A stretch of 64,000 nt of DNA from Parerythrobacter_A sp963799315 (GCA_963799315.1 CAWCWP010000001.1:868001-932000); one strand, 5' to 3'. Positions 1 to 8,925 are shown, numbered from the stretch's first letter. The notes: generated by a model from the sequence alone, not told the origin. Program-made: numbers and translations.

Positions 1-1
1 G

Positions 2-511
2 CCCGCGATGCGCGCGGCGAAGTCGGGACAGGTCTTCAACGTCTCCTCGCAACTGGGCCGCGTCATGCTGCCCGCGTTCGGCCAGTACTCGCCCACCAAG
101 TTCGCGCTGGAGGCGATGAGCGAGCAGCTGGCATACGAGCTGGTGCCACACGGCATCGACGTGACCGTCATCCAGCCTGGCGGGTATCCGACACAAATCT
201 GGGAGAACGCCAACCGGCTGACGCTCGGCCTGCTGGACCGCGCCGACGAAAAGCACCTCGACGGGTATACCGACATCATCGACGGGCTGCGAAGCCGTAC
301 CAATAATGGTGGCTCCACCGATCCGATGGATATCCCGCGCGCGATCGCCGAAATCATCGCCATGCCGCCGGGCACCCGCCCGCTGCGCCGCCCGGTCCAT
401 CCCGGGCCCAAGCCGCAGGTCGCCATCAACGAAACCAGCGCAAAAACGCAGGTCGCATGGCTGGGCGAAAGCCCCTATGGCCCGTGGATCAAGGCGGTGC
501 ATAACGTCTGA
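2..511 (+). CDS. SDR family oxidoreductase, 3' part only
   Basis: This is the C-terminal part of a short-chain dehydrogenase/reductase; the 5' end lies outside the window. The visible catalytic serine (FNVSSQLGR) and the YSPTK (YxxxK) motif are the SDR active site, so an NAD(P)-dependent oxidation or reduction of a hydroxyl/keto group is expected. The Rossmann-fold nucleotide-binding motif TGxxxGxG must lie upstream and is not visible. About 169 residues remain of the usual 250-280. The phrase VIQPGGYPT after the active site is the usual SDR segment that follows the catalytic lysine. The substrate cannot be told from sequence. No link to the downstream ychF is evident; 55 bp separate them. 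Confidence 0.85.
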   Translation, partial: PAMRAAKSGQVFNVSSQLGRVMLPAFGQYSPTKFALEAMSEQLAYELVPHGIDVTVIQPGGYPTQIWENANRLTLGLLDRADEKHLDGYTDIIDGLRSRTNNGGSTDPMDIPRAIAEIIAMPPGTRPLRRPVHPGPKPQVAINETSAKTQVAWLGESPYGPWIKAVHNV

Positions 512-566
512 TGCGGCTGCGCCGGACCGCCTTTGCGATATCGATATTTTAGAAAGCTAAGTCATC

Positions 567-1667
567 ATGGGTTTCAAATGCGGGATCGTGGGCCTGCCCA
601 ATGTCGGCAAGTCCACCCTTTTCAATGCGCTGACCGAAACGCAGAAGGCGGAGGCGGCGAATTATCCGTTCTGCACGATCGAGCCGAATGTCGGCTCCGT
701 CGCGGTGCCGGACGCGCGGCTCGACCGCATCGCCGCCATCGCGCAATCGGCCAAGATCATCCCGACGCAGTTGAGCTTCGTCGATATTGCCGGCCTGGTG
801 AAAGGTGCCAGTTCCGGCGAGGGTCTGGGCAACCAGTTCCTCGGCAATATCCGCGAAGTCGATGCGGTGGTGCATGTGCTGCGCTGTTTCGAGGATGACG
901 ATATCCAGCATGTCAGCAACCGCGTCGACCCGCTGGCCGATGCGGAGGTGGTCGAGACCGAACTGATGCTGGCCGATATCGAAAGCGTGGAAAAGCGCGT
1001 CGACAACGCCAAGCGCCGCGCCACTGGCGGCGACAAGGAGGCGGTCGCACTGGCGAGTGTGTTGGGGCAAGCGCTCACGCTGCTGAAAGACGGCAAGCCC
1101 GCCCGCCTGACCGAACCGAAGGACGACGAGGAAGCGCGGCTGCTGGAACAGGCGCAGCTGCTGACGGCGAAACCCGTGCTCTATGTCTGCAATGTCGCGG
1201 AAGAAGACGCGGCGGACGGCAATGCGCTGAGTGCGCAGGTCTTCGCCAAGGCGGAAGCCGAGGGCGCGCAGGCGGTCGTCGTGTCCGCCGCCATCGAAGC
1301 CGACCTGATTGGCATCGAACCCGCCGACCGTGCCGAGTTCCTGTCCGATCTCGGCCTCACGGAAAGCGGCCTCGCCCGCGTCATCCGCGCCGGGTACGCG
1401 CTGCTTGGCCTCAAGACATTCTTCACCGCAGGCCCCAAGGAATCGCGCGCCTGGACCTATTCCGACGGCGCCCGCGCCCCGCAGGCGGCTGGCGAAATCC
1501 ATACCGATTTCGAACGCGGCTTCATCCGCGCCGAAACCATCGCTTTCGATGATTACATTTCACTCGACGGCGAAGCAGGCGCACGCGATGCCGGGAAGCT
1601 GCGACAGGAAGGCAAGGATTACGTTGTGCAGGACGGCGATGTTCTGCTGTTCAAGTTCAACGTCTGA
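567..1667 (+). CDS. ychF: Redox-regulated ATPase YchF (Obg-like)
   Basis: Full-length (366 aa) member of the YchF/OLA1 branch of Obg-type P-loop proteins, known to prefer ATP and to bind ribosomes. The G1 motif GLPNVGKS is at residues 8-15, followed by the switch region and VDIAGLVKGAS (G3), and CNVAEE in place of the canonical NKxD guanine-specificity loop, as expected for the ATP-preferring YchF group. A coiled-coil insertion occupies roughly residues 125-200, and the C-terminal TGS domain (from about 283) ends in VQDGDVLLFKFNV, which is highly conserved. The start is the first ATG, giving the canonical MGFKCGIVG N-terminus. No indel is seen. Confidence 0.97.
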   Translation: MGFKCGIVGLPNVGKSTLFNALTETQKAEAANYPFCTIEPNVGSVAVPDARLDRIAAIAQSAKIIPTQLSFVDIAGLVKGASSGEGLGNQFLGNIREVDAVVHVLRCFEDDDIQHVSNRVDPLADAEVVETELMLADIESVEKRVDNAKRRATGGDKEAVALASVLGQALTLLKDGKPARLTEPKDDEEARLLEQAQLLTAKPVLYVCNVAEEDAADGNALSAQVFAKAEAEGAQAVVVSAAIEADLIGIEPADRAEFLSDLGLTESGLARVIRAGYALLGLKTFFTAGPKESRAWTYSDGARAPQAAGEIHTDFERGFIRAETIAFDDYISLDGEAGARDAGKLRQEGKDYVVQDGDVLLFKFNV

Positions 1668-1707
1668 GTGCAAGCAGTTCAGCCTGGTTCAACAAGGAAA
1701 AGCGCAG

Positions 1708-2505
1708 ATGGTCGATAAATCCGAAAAGTTCGAATGGGCCGTCCGCATCGGCTATTTCAGTCGCGCCATTCTCTATACGGTGCTGGGCCTGATCGCGCTG
1801 ACCAGTATGGGCAGCATCGGCGAAGGCACGGAGGGCATTTTCCAGTCCGTGAAGAACCTGCCCGCCGGCACGCTGATATTGTGGATCATGGTGCTTGGCC
1901 TGCTCGCCTACGCGCTGTTCCGGTTTGCCTCGCCGCTATTCGACATCGAGAACGAAGGCAGCGACGCGACTGGCTGGGGCCATCGCATCGGCCATGCCGG
2001 CAGCGCAATCGGGCACCTCGCCCTCGCCTATAGCGCGTTCCAGTTCGCCACCAGCGGCGGCGGTTCAGGTGGCGGTGCACAAAAGGCAGCGGCGGGCGTG
2101 CTGTCGGTCGATCTGGGCGGCATAGTGCTCGGCATCCTTGGCCTGACCTTCTTCCTCGCCGCATTCGCGCAGGCGAAGAAGGCGTATACCGGCGATTTCA
2201 TGAACCGCATCTCCGCCTCGGCTCCCGACGCGACGCGCTGGCTCGGCGGCGTTGGTTTTGCCGCACGGGCCGTGGTCTTCACAGTTATCGGCTGGTCGCT
2301 GGTGCAGGCGGGCTTCCTTTCGCAGGGCAGCGACGAAGTGAAGACTCTGGGCGATGCCCTCGCCTCACTCAGCGACAATGGCACGATCTTTACGCTGGTC
2401 GCGCTCGGCCTGCTGATCTTCGGCCTCTTCAGCCTCGTCCTCGCCCGCTATCGCATCATCCCCGATATGGGCGACAAGGCAAGCGTGCCCAAGTTCCGGG
2501 CCTGA
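1708..2505 (+). CDS. DUF1206 domain membrane protein
   Basis: A 265-residue protein with about six hydrophobic segments organised as three repeats, each opening with a R(I/V)GYxxRAxxY/GFAARA-like motif (YFSRAILYTVLGLIAL near the N-terminus, GFAARAVVFTVIG near residue 190). This repeated two-helix unit is the signature of DUF1206 integral membrane proteins of unknown function. The frame stays open upstream into ychF, but the ATG at 1708 follows an AAGGAAA-type ribosome binding site and begins the conserved part. A Gly/Ser-rich loop (SGGGSGGGAQ) separates repeats one and two. It lies 40 bp after ychF in the same direction and may be cotranscribed. No function is assigned. Confidence 0.85.
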   Translation: MVDKSEKFEWAVRIGYFSRAILYTVLGLIALTSMGSIGEGTEGIFQSVKNLPAGTLILWIMVLGLLAYALFRFASPLFDIENEGSDATGWGHRIGHAGSAIGHLALAYSAFQFATSGGGSGGGAQKAAAGVLSVDLGGIVLGILGLTFFLAAFAQAKKAYTGDFMNRISASAPDATRWLGGVGFAARAVVFTVIGWSLVQAGFLSQGSDEVKTLGDALASLSDNGTIFTLVALGLLIFGLFSLVLARYRIIPDMGDKASVPKFRA

Positions 2506-2524
2506 ATACAATGGCGCGCCCGCT

Positions 2525-3268
2525 ATGACCCGCCAAACCGCACAGCTTCACCGTATGGCGATGGAAAAGCATGTCTGCCCATACGGAATAAAATCGAAAT
2601 GGCTGCTGGAACGCAACGGCTTTGCGGTTGACGACCACCTGCTCGAAACCCGCGCCGCGACCGATGCCTTCAAGGCAAAGCACGATGTCGCCACGACGCC
2701 GCAGACCTTCATCGATGGCAAGCGCATCGGCGGATACGATGCGCTGAAGGCACATTTCGGCGCGGCACCGAAAGATGCGGACGCGACCAGCTACTGGCCG
2801 GTTATCGCCGTGTTCGCCCTTGCCGCAGGTCTGGCTTTTTCACTCAGCCTGCACCTGTTCGGCGCGCTGGTTACCATTCGCGGGGCCGAATGGTTCGTGG
2901 CCTTTTCGATGGCAATGCTCGCCATGCTGAAATTGCAGGATGTCGAACAGTTCAGCACCATGTTCATCAGCTATGACCTGCTGGCCCGCAGGTTCGTGCC
3001 CTATGCTTATGCCTATCCTTTTCTGGAAGCGACGGCCGCAATCCTGATGGCCGGTCGTCTCTTGCCGTGGCTTTCCATCCCCATCGCGCTCATCATCGGA
3101 AGCATCGGTGCGGTGTCGGTGATTTACGCCGTCTATATCCAGCAGCGCGATATCAAATGCGCCTGCGTCGGCGGCAGTGCGAATGTGCCGCTTGGTTTCG
3201 TATCCCTGACGGAGAACCTCGCAATGGTCGGCATGGGGTTGTGGATGCTGGGCGGGTACGTGATCTAG
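2525..3268 (+). CDS. Glutaredoxin-MauE fusion membrane protein
   Basis: A 247-residue two-domain protein. Residues 1-80 resemble a glutaredoxin: a CPYG active site (VCPYGIKSK, with a single redox cysteine), a TTPQTFIDGKRIGGYD segment carrying the cis-proline loop and the GG motif that binds glutathione. Residues 90-247 contain four hydrophobic segments similar to MauE/DoxX-type membrane proteins, with a Cys pair (KCACVGGSANVPLG) reminiscent of the MauE membrane thiol site. The combination suggests transfer of reducing equivalents between a cytoplasmic thiol and a membrane dithiol, but that is inference. The start is the ATG 20 bp after the DUF1206 stop. The next gene starts 2 bp after this stop, so a small operon is likely. 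Confidence 0.75.
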   Translation: MTRQTAQLHRMAMEKHVCPYGIKSKWLLERNGFAVDDHLLETRAATDAFKAKHDVATTPQTFIDGKRIGGYDALKAHFGAAPKDADATSYWPVIAVFALAAGLAFSLSLHLFGALVTIRGAEWFVAFSMAMLAMLKLQDVEQFSTMFISYDLLARRFVPYAYAYPFLEATAAILMAGRLLPWLSIPIALIIGSIGAVSVIYAVYIQQRDIKCACVGGSANVPLGFVSLTENLAMVGMGLWMLGGYVI

Positions 3269-3269
3269 G

Positions 3270-3734
3270 ATGGGTTCCGGCGATATGCTCCATTACGAAG
3301 ATCTTGTCGTGGGCGATACGCACAGCTTCGGGAATTACGAAGTGACGCGAGAAGAGGTCATCGATTTCGCCTCGCGCTATGATCCGCAGCCATTCCACCT
3401 CGATGATGCTGCGGCGGAGCAGACCCATTTCGGCAGGCTCTCCGCGAGTGGCTGGCACACCGGTGCGATGACGATGCGGATGCTGGTAGATACGATGAAG
3501 ACGCGCGCGCAAGCCAGCCTTGGTTCGCCCGGTATCGATACGCTGCGCTGGTTGCACCCCGTTTATCCCGGCGACACGCTGCGGGTGGAAACCGAACTGC
3601 TCGAAAAGCGCCGCAGCAAGAGCCGCCCCGAAATGGGCTTGCTGAAAACGCGCAGCCTAACGTTCAACCAGGACGACGTCTGCGTGCTGGACATGGTGAC
3701 CAACGCGATGATCCGGACGCGCGAGGCGGAGTAG
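3270..3734 (+). CDS. MaoC-like hot-dog fold dehydratase
   Basis: A 154-residue protein of the MaoC/(R)-specific enoyl-CoA hydratase hot-dog family. The motif YDPQPFHLDD, with catalytic-type Asp and His, followed by SASGWHTGAMTMRML, is the classic MaoC dehydratase signature. The HPVYPGDTLRVETELLEKR strand region is the other conserved block. Acyl-CoA hydration or a related thioester reaction is expected; the true substrate is unknown. The start at 3270 overlaps the preceding operon by spacing of one base; an in-frame ATG at 3285 (MLHYEDLVVG) is an equally good start. It is followed by a stretch with short direct repeats and no gene until 3948. Confidence 0.85.
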   Translation: MGSGDMLHYEDLVVGDTHSFGNYEVTREEVIDFASRYDPQPFHLDDAAAEQTHFGRLSASGWHTGAMTMRMLVDTMKTRAQASLGSPGIDTLRWLHPVYPGDTLRVETELLEKRRSKSRPEMGLLKTRSLTFNQDDVCVLDMVTNAMIRTREAE

Positions 3735-3847
3735 TGGCAGTCGCGCTTCAGTGTCGCACGAACAGGTTTCCGACCGCTGGCGTTCCATGTTAGACTTTAG
3801 CTTGGTCTATCCACGAAAGGATGCCGGAGCTTTGACATTTCTAGCCC

Positions 3848-3940
3848 CTAGCGTCCGCCTATGAAAGAAAAGATCAGCTAGCGTCCAGTCCGCTCACGGC
3901 AAATTGCCACGCACTTCCTAACGTCCGATTATGGGTGAAA
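3848..3940. repeat. Short degenerate direct repeats around CTAgCGTCC
   Basis: Three copies of CTAnCGTCC occur at about 3848, 3878 and 3918; the first and third continue similarly (CCGCCTATGAAAG, CCGATTATGGGTG). A related pair appears near 4297-4333 (GAATGTCCGCAAATGGGT and AGTCCGCTATAATCC). The region 3735-3947 has no convincing open frame. Such TGTCCGC...GGGT units look like eroded intergenic repeats of the sort common in sphingomonads; function unknown. Confidence 0.4.
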
Positions 3941-3947
3941 GCCGACC

Positions 3948-4274
3948 CTATCGCTTTCGACGCAGAGACCTGCGGAACGCTCGCCAGTAAGATGCAACGC
4001 CGATCCCGGTGATGACTACCGCCCAAATCACGCTGAGCCACCACCACAAGTGCCATAGATCGCCGCGAGACCAGCCAAGTTGGTCCGAGACGATGACCGG
4101 CACGAAGGGAGCGAGGGCGAGTAAAAAGAACTTCGCATCGAGGCGCTCTGATTTCGCGAAACCAGCGATCCTATGCCGTACCGTTTTTCGCTTAGTCATC
4201 TGCCCCAGCGCGGTCTCTTGCTGGACTGACCAACGGTTGAGCAGCTTTCTTAAAGCCTGGACTGGTTTAGCCAT
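3948..4274 (-). CDS. Small predicted membrane protein
   Basis: A 108-residue frame with two clear hydrophobic segments, FFLLALAPFVPVIV near residue 50 and LWHLWWWLSVIWAVVITG near residue 75, flanked by basic stretches (KRKTVRHR before, RAFRRSLRRKR at the C-terminus), a topology with both ends cytoplasmic. No family is recognised. It occupies an otherwise gene-free interval between the MaoC gene and mutL, and base composition is somewhat less GC-rich than its neighbours. The start ATG lies at 4274, just inside a block of degenerate TGTCCGC repeats, and no strong ribosome binding site is obvious. It may be a real orphan gene or a remnant. Confidence 0.45.
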   Translation of the reverse strand: MAKPVQALRKLLNRWSVQQETALGQMTKRKTVRHRIAGFAKSERLDAKFFLLALAPFVPVIVSDQLGWSRGDLWHLWWWLSVIWAVVITGIGVASYWRAFRRSLRRKR

Positions 4275-4375
4275 AAACCTCTATAGCCAATTTCGGCGAA
4301 TGTCCGCAAATGGGTCGTTAGCCAATAGTCCGCTATAATCCATAAATCGCGCACAAATGACGCTCACAACCGCCC

Positions 4376-6163
4376 TCAATGCCGCCCGAACAGCTTTTCG
4401 ACGTCCGCCATCCCCAGCTTCACCCAGGTCGGGCGGCCATGATTGCATTGACCGGAGCGCGGGGTGCGTTCCATGTCGCGTAGCAGGGCGTTCATCTCGG
4501 CGACGGACAATACGCGCCCTGCCCGAACCGATCCGTGGCAGGCCATCGTCGCCAGCACCAGATCGAGCTTTTCGCCCAGCAGCAACGCCTCGCCATGTTT
4601 GGCGATGTCGTCGGCAATGTCGCGCAGCAACGCGTCCGGGTCGCCGTTCTTCAGCGCATGCGGCATCGCGCGCACCAGCATCGCGTCGGGGCCGAAGCGT
4701 TCCAGCAGCAGCCCCAGCTCGCCCAGCGTGTCCGCTGCGCTTTCCAGCCGGTCGCAATCTGCCTCGTCCAGTTCGACCACTTCGGGGATCAGCAAGGGCT
4801 GGCTGCGCTTGACCGCTTCCCCCGCTCCGCCTGCGCGCAGCCGTTCCAGCGTCAGCCGTTCATGCGCGGCATGCTGGTCCACCAGCACCAGCCCGTCGAC
4901 AGCCTCGGCCACGACATAGGTGTTGGCGACCTGTCCGCGCGCGATGCCGAGCGGGAAGTCCGCCACCGGCTGCTGTTCCGCTTCCTCCGCGCGCCCCATC
5001 GGCGCGTCGGACCGGACGGGATCGGCCCCGCGCCAGACCGCGCCACCGTCGGCGAGGCGGGTGGCTCCTGCCGGCTGGGGCGTCGGGTCGAACATGGAGC
5101 GCAGCGCGGCAGGCGTCTCCGGCTCCGCTTCCCAGCGGCGCATCGCGGCGGCATCGGGCGATTGCGCGCTGCGCCGGTCGCCGGTGGCCAGTGCCTCGCG
5201 CAGACCCGACACGATGAACCCGCGCACCGCGCGCGCATCGCGGAACCGCACCTCGGTCTTGGCCGGATGGACGTTCACGTCGACCTCCTCCGGCACGATG
5301 TCGAGGAACAGCGCCAGCACCGCATGCCGGTCGCGCGCCAGCATGTCGGCATAGGCCCCGCGCACCGCGCCCGTCAGCAGGCGGTCCTTCACCGGACGCC
5401 CGTTGACGAACAGGTACTGGTGGTCCGCCACGCCGCGATTATAGGTCGGCAGCCCGGCAATTCCGCGCAGCCGCATCGGGCCGCGCTCCAACGCAATTTC
5501 CACGCTGTTGTCGGCCAGCTCGCGCGCGACGATGGCGGCAACCCGCTCCGCCAGCCCCTGCCCCGCCTGCAGGTTCAGGACCGTGCGCCCGTCCTTTTCC
5601 AGCGTGAACGCGATATCGGGCCGCGCCATCGCCAGCCGCCGCACAACATCCAGCGCCGCGCCGTATTCGCTGCGCGCGGTGCGCAGGAACTTGCGCCGTG
5701 CGGGCAGTTTTTCGAACACCTGTTCCACCCGGATGCGTGTGCCAGGCGGCAGTGCGGCGGGGCCGTCTTCCAGCAACGCGCCGTGATCCACCACCTTGCG
5801 CCAGCCATCGGCGGCGTCGTGGGTGCGGCTTTCCAGCGTCATGCGCGAGACGCTGGCGATGGACGGCAGCGCCTCTCCGCGAAAGCCCAGCGTGGCAACC
5901 TGCTCGATCGCTTCGTCGGGCAGTTTCGATGTGGCATGCCGTTCCAGCGCGAGCGCCATTTCGTCCGGCGACATTCCGCAGCCGTCGTCGGTAATGTCGA
6001 TCCGCGTCAGCCCGCCATCGGTCAGGCGCACGACGATGCGCGAGGCACCGGCATCGATGGCGTTTTCCACCAGCTCTTTCAGCGCGGCGGCGGGCCGTTC
6101 GACCACTTCGCCCGCAGCGATGCGGTTCACGAGCGTTTCGGGGAGGCGGCGGATGGTCGGCAT
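4376..6163 (-). CDS. mutL: DNA mismatch repair protein MutL
   Basis: Encodes MutL (595 aa), which couples MutS mismatch recognition to strand incision. The GHKL ATPase motifs are present: ELVENAIDAGAS, TDDGCGMSPDE, and GFRGEALPSIASVSRM. The C-terminal half carries VDQHAAHERLTLE, which matches the DQHA(x)2E(x)4E metal site of MutL endonucleases, plus ACHGSVRAG and CNHGRPT, so this is the nicking type expected in organisms without MutH. The frame is open 58 codons further upstream, but the conserved N-terminus MPTIRRLPETLVNRIAAGEV fixes the start at 6163. The gene is divergent from mreB with about 200 bp between starts. No frameshift is seen. Confidence 0.97.
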   Translation of the reverse strand: MPTIRRLPETLVNRIAAGEVVERPAAALKELVENAIDAGASRIVVRLTDGGLTRIDITDDGCGMSPDEMALALERHATSKLPDEAIEQVATLGFRGEALPSIASVSRMTLESRTHDAADGWRKVVDHGALLEDGPAALPPGTRIRVEQVFEKLPARRKFLRTARSEYGAALDVVRRLAMARPDIAFTLEKDGRTVLNLQAGQGLAERVAAIVARELADNSVEIALERGPMRLRGIAGLPTYNRGVADHQYLFVNGRPVKDRLLTGAVRGAYADMLARDRHAVLALFLDIVPEEVDVNVHPAKTEVRFRDARAVRGFIVSGLREALATGDRRSAQSPDAAAMRRWEAEPETPAALRSMFDPTPQPAGATRLADGGAVWRGADPVRSDAPMGRAEEAEQQPVADFPLGIARGQVANTYVVAEAVDGLVLVDQHAAHERLTLERLRAGGAGEAVKRSQPLLIPEVVELDEADCDRLESAADTLGELGLLLERFGPDAMLVRAMPHALKNGDPDALLRDIADDIAKHGEALLLGEKLDLVLATMACHGSVRAGRVLSVAEMNALLRDMERTPRSGQCNHGRPTWVKLGMADVEKLFGRH

Positions 6164-6360
6164 GATCGGTAACGGCCTAGCGCGTGCGCGCCACGCCGGC
6201 GAGGTGGACCGTGCATTTTGTCCGCAGATTGCGGGCATAATACTTTTGGCGTTTTCGCACCGAATTGCGTAAGGCGATGCCAATCCTATCCCAGAGGCGC
6301 AGCAATCGTGCGAAGTTCGCGCGATAACGTCCGGCAAACACTACGGAAATTCCCCCCAGA

Positions 6361-7404
6361 ATGAGCTTTTTTTCCAACCTTTTCAAATTCAAGTCCAAGA
6401 ACCTCGCGATCGACCTCGGGACGGCCAATACGCTGGTCTACGTTCCGGGCGAAGGCATCATCCTGAACGAACCGTCGGTCGTCGCGATGGAAACGATCGA
6501 GGGCATGAAGCGGGTCAAGGCCGTGGGCGACGAGGCGAAGATGATGATGGGCAAGACGCCCGATAACATCGAGGCCATCCGTCCTCTGCGGGACGGTGTG
6601 ATTGCCGATATCGAGATTGCCGAAAAAATGATCGAGTATTTCATCAAGAAGGTGAACGGTCGCAACACGCTGTTTAGTTTCCCCGAAATCACGATTTGCG
6701 TACCCAGCGGGTCGACCAGCGTGGAACGCCGCGCCATCCGCGATGCGGCCAGCAATGCCGGCGCGAAGGCGGTCTATCTCATCCTCGAACCGATGGCCGC
6801 AGCAATCGGCGCGGACATGCCGGTGACGGAGCCGGTCGGTTCGATGGTGGTCGATATCGGCGGCGGCACTACCGAGGTCGCCGTGCTGTCGCTGCGCGGG
6901 CTGGCCTACACCACCTCCGTGCGCACCGGCGGCGACAAGATGGACGAAGCCATCGTTTCCTATGTCCGCCGCCACCACAACCTGCTGATCGGCGAATCCA
7001 CGGCGGAACGGATCAAGAAGGATTACGGTATCGCCACCATTCCGGAAGACGGCGTCGGCGAAACCATTACGCTGAAAGGCCGCGACCTGGTCAATGGCGT
7101 GCCCAAGGAAATCACGATCAACCAGGCGCATATCGCCGAAGCGCTGGCGGAACCCATCGGGGCCATCGTGGAAGGGGTGCGGATCGCGCTGGAAAACACC
7201 GCGCCCGAACTGGCCGCCGATATCGTCGACCAGGGCATCGTGCTGACGGGCGGCGGCGCTCTGATCGCGGGTCTGGATGTCCATCTGCGCGAAGAAACCG
7301 GCTTGCCGGTCACGATTGCGGAAGATCCGCTGTCCTGCGTGGCGGTCGGCACGGGCCGCGCGATGGAAGATCCGATCTATCGCGGCGTCCTGATGACTGC
7401 CTGA
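6361..7404 (+). CDS. mreB: Rod shape-determining actin-like protein MreB
   Basis: MreB (347 aa) forms membrane-associated filaments that position lateral wall synthesis. Actin-fold motifs are intact: phosphate 1 DLGTANTLVYV at the N-terminus, phosphate 2 VVDIGGGTTEVAVLS near residue 162, and adenosine motif VLTGGGALIAGLD near 297. The N-terminus MSFFSNLFKFKSKN is amphipathic with basic residues, fitting membrane attachment. It begins the cell-shape block mreB-mreC-mreD-mrdA-rodA, all in the same direction with small gaps or overlaps. The 200 bp upstream, shared with the divergent mutL, must hold the promoters; no clear consensus could be picked by eye. Confidence 0.98.
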   Translation: MSFFSNLFKFKSKNLAIDLGTANTLVYVPGEGIILNEPSVVAMETIEGMKRVKAVGDEAKMMMGKTPDNIEAIRPLRDGVIADIEIAEKMIEYFIKKVNGRNTLFSFPEITICVPSGSTSVERRAIRDAASNAGAKAVYLILEPMAAAIGADMPVTEPVGSMVVDIGGGTTEVAVLSLRGLAYTTSVRTGGDKMDEAIVSYVRRHHNLLIGESTAERIKKDYGIATIPEDGVGETITLKGRDLVNGVPKEITINQAHIAEALAEPIGAIVEGVRIALENTAPELAADIVDQGIVLTGGGALIAGLDVHLREETGLPVTIAEDPLSCVAVGTGRAMEDPIYRGVLMTA

Positions 7405-7423
7405 ACGCGAAAGGGGGCTCGAC

Positions 7424-8359
7424 ATGGCGCCGTTTTCCTCCCGGCGCTCCAGCTATTCGCGCCGGGTGCAGTATTCGATATTTACCGGCTACGTGCTGGC
7501 CGCAATCGGCGCGCTTGTCGGCGTGGTTCTGCTGGTCGCGTCGCTGATCCAGCCCAGCACCTTCAGCGGGGTGCGATCCACCGCCGCCGACGTGGTGTCC
7601 CCCGTGGGCGAAGCAGGCGCGAGTGCGCGCGATGGCGGGCGCAATTTCATCAACAGCGTCGATGGCTACCTGCGCGCAGGGGCGAAAAACGCGAAGCTGC
7701 GCGAGGAAGTCGATCTGGCGCGCATTCGCCTTGCCGAAGCGGAAGCGGTCAAGGCGGAGAACGCGCGGCTCAAGGGCCTGCTCGGGATATCGACGGGCGA
7801 TGTCGCGCCGGTCGCCGTTACCCGCCTGATCGCCTCCACATCCGCCAGCAGCCGGCGCTTCGGCTATGTAGGGGCGGGAACCGCCGACGGGCTGGTGCCG
7901 GGAATGCCCGTCCGCAATGCGCGCGGGGTCATCGGGCGCGTGCTCGAAGTCGGGCGCACCACATCGCGCATCCTGTTGATCACCGACAGCCAGAGCGTTT
8001 TGCCGGTCCGCCTCGCCGATGCGAAGCGCGATGCGGTTGCCCTGGCCGAAGGGCGCGGTGACGGCCGCATCCAGGTCCGCCTCGTCAATCTGGGCATCAA
8101 TCCGCTGAAAGTCGGCGATGTCATGGTGACCAGCGGCGCGGGCGGATATTACGCCCCCGGCATTGCGGTCGCCATCATCAGCGAACTGACCGACGATGGC
8201 GGTCTTGCGCGCCCGATTACCGATCCATCATCCGCAGGTATCGTCACCATCGAACCGGTTGCCCAACTACCCGCCGTCGAAGCCGCCGCGCAACCTGCGG
8301 ACGAACCTTTGGTCGAAGCCGAGACGACAGACGACGCCACCAGCGACTCTGGCGAGTAG
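7424..8359 (+). CDS. mreC: Rod shape-determining protein MreC
   Basis: MreC (311 aa) is the bitopic scaffold that links MreB to the periplasmic wall synthases. A single N-terminal transmembrane segment (about residues 22-45, AAIGALVGVVLLVASLI) is followed by a coiled coil (LREEVDLARIRLAEAEAVKAE, truncated here) and the beta-barrel domain with GLVPGMPVRNARGVIGRV and GDVMVTSGAGGYYAPGI. A low-complexity acidic tail ends the protein (EAETTDDATSDSGE). It starts 20 bp after mreB and ends five bases before mreD, consistent with one transcript. The frame is intact. Confidence 0.95.
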   Translation: MAPFSSRRSSYSRRVQYSIFTGYVLAAIGALVGVVLLVASLIQPSTFSGVRSTAADVVSPVGEAGASARDGGRNFINSVDGYLRAGAKNAKLREEVDLARIRLAEAEAVKAENARLKGLLGISTGDVAPVAVTRLIASTSASSRRFGYVGAGTADGLVPGMPVRNARGVIGRVLEVGRTTSRILLITDSQSVLPVRLADAKRDAVALAEGRGDGRIQVRLVNLGINPLKVGDVMVTSGAGGYYAPGIAVAIISELTDDGGLARPITDPSSAGIVTIEPVAQLPAVEAAAQPADEPLVEAETTDDATSDSGE

Positions 8360-8363
8360 CGCG

Positions 8364-8925
8364 ATGGCAATGGAGCAGGTCGATCCGAAATCGCGCAGCG
8401 ATGCCTATGGCAGCCGCATCGACCGCACGCATTCGCCCGTCCTCGTCTTCATCCTGCCCATCGCCAGCATCATGCTCGGCTCGCTGTTGCCGGGGCTGTT
8501 CATCGCCAGCGCCGTGCCCTTAATCCCGCCGCTGGGCTTCATGATCCTGATGGCGTGGCGCGTGGTGCGCCCCGGTATCTTCCCCGTCTGGGTCGGTTTT
8601 CCACTCGGCCTGTTCGACGATATGTTCAGCGGTCAGCCATTCGGGTGCGCTATCGTGCTATGGTCTCTGGCGATGATAGCGATGGATGTGATCGAAACCC
8701 GTTTTCCGTGGCGCAATTTCGTGCAGGACTGGCTGACGGTCGGGCTGTTCGTAACCGCCTATATCGTCAGCCGCCGGGTTGCTGTCGGGCGGGGAGCCGG
8801 GCCTTCCCGGCCTGCTGGCGCTTGCCCCGCAGGTCACGCTGTCCATCGTGCTGTTCCCCATTATTGCGCGTGTGGTCGCACGGATCGACCGGTTGCGGTT
8901 GATGCGGTTCAGGAAGATCGGGTGA
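8364..8925 (+). CDS. mreD: Rod shape-determining protein MreD (frameshift in sequence)
   Basis: MreD is the small polytopic partner of MreC and PBP2. The first ~138 codons read VFILPIASIMLGSLLPGL, FGCAIVLWSLAMIAMDVIE and WLTVGLFVTAYIVS, typical MreD helices. Near 8775 (a run of three G) the frame changes; the continuation GGEPGLPGLLALAPQVTL and VLFPIIARVVARIDRLRL is found one base later and ends at a TGA at 8923-8925. The span is one base longer than a multiple of three, so a single inserted G explains it. Without correction the frame runs on through mrdA and looks like a fusion. The stop overlaps the mrdA ATG by one base. Confidence 0.85.

Noticed and set aside
4535..6172. A 545-codon plus-strand frame opposite mutL
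   Set aside because: It is the complement of a verified MutL with all ATPase and endonuclease motifs; the frame is a product of high GC and has no family features.
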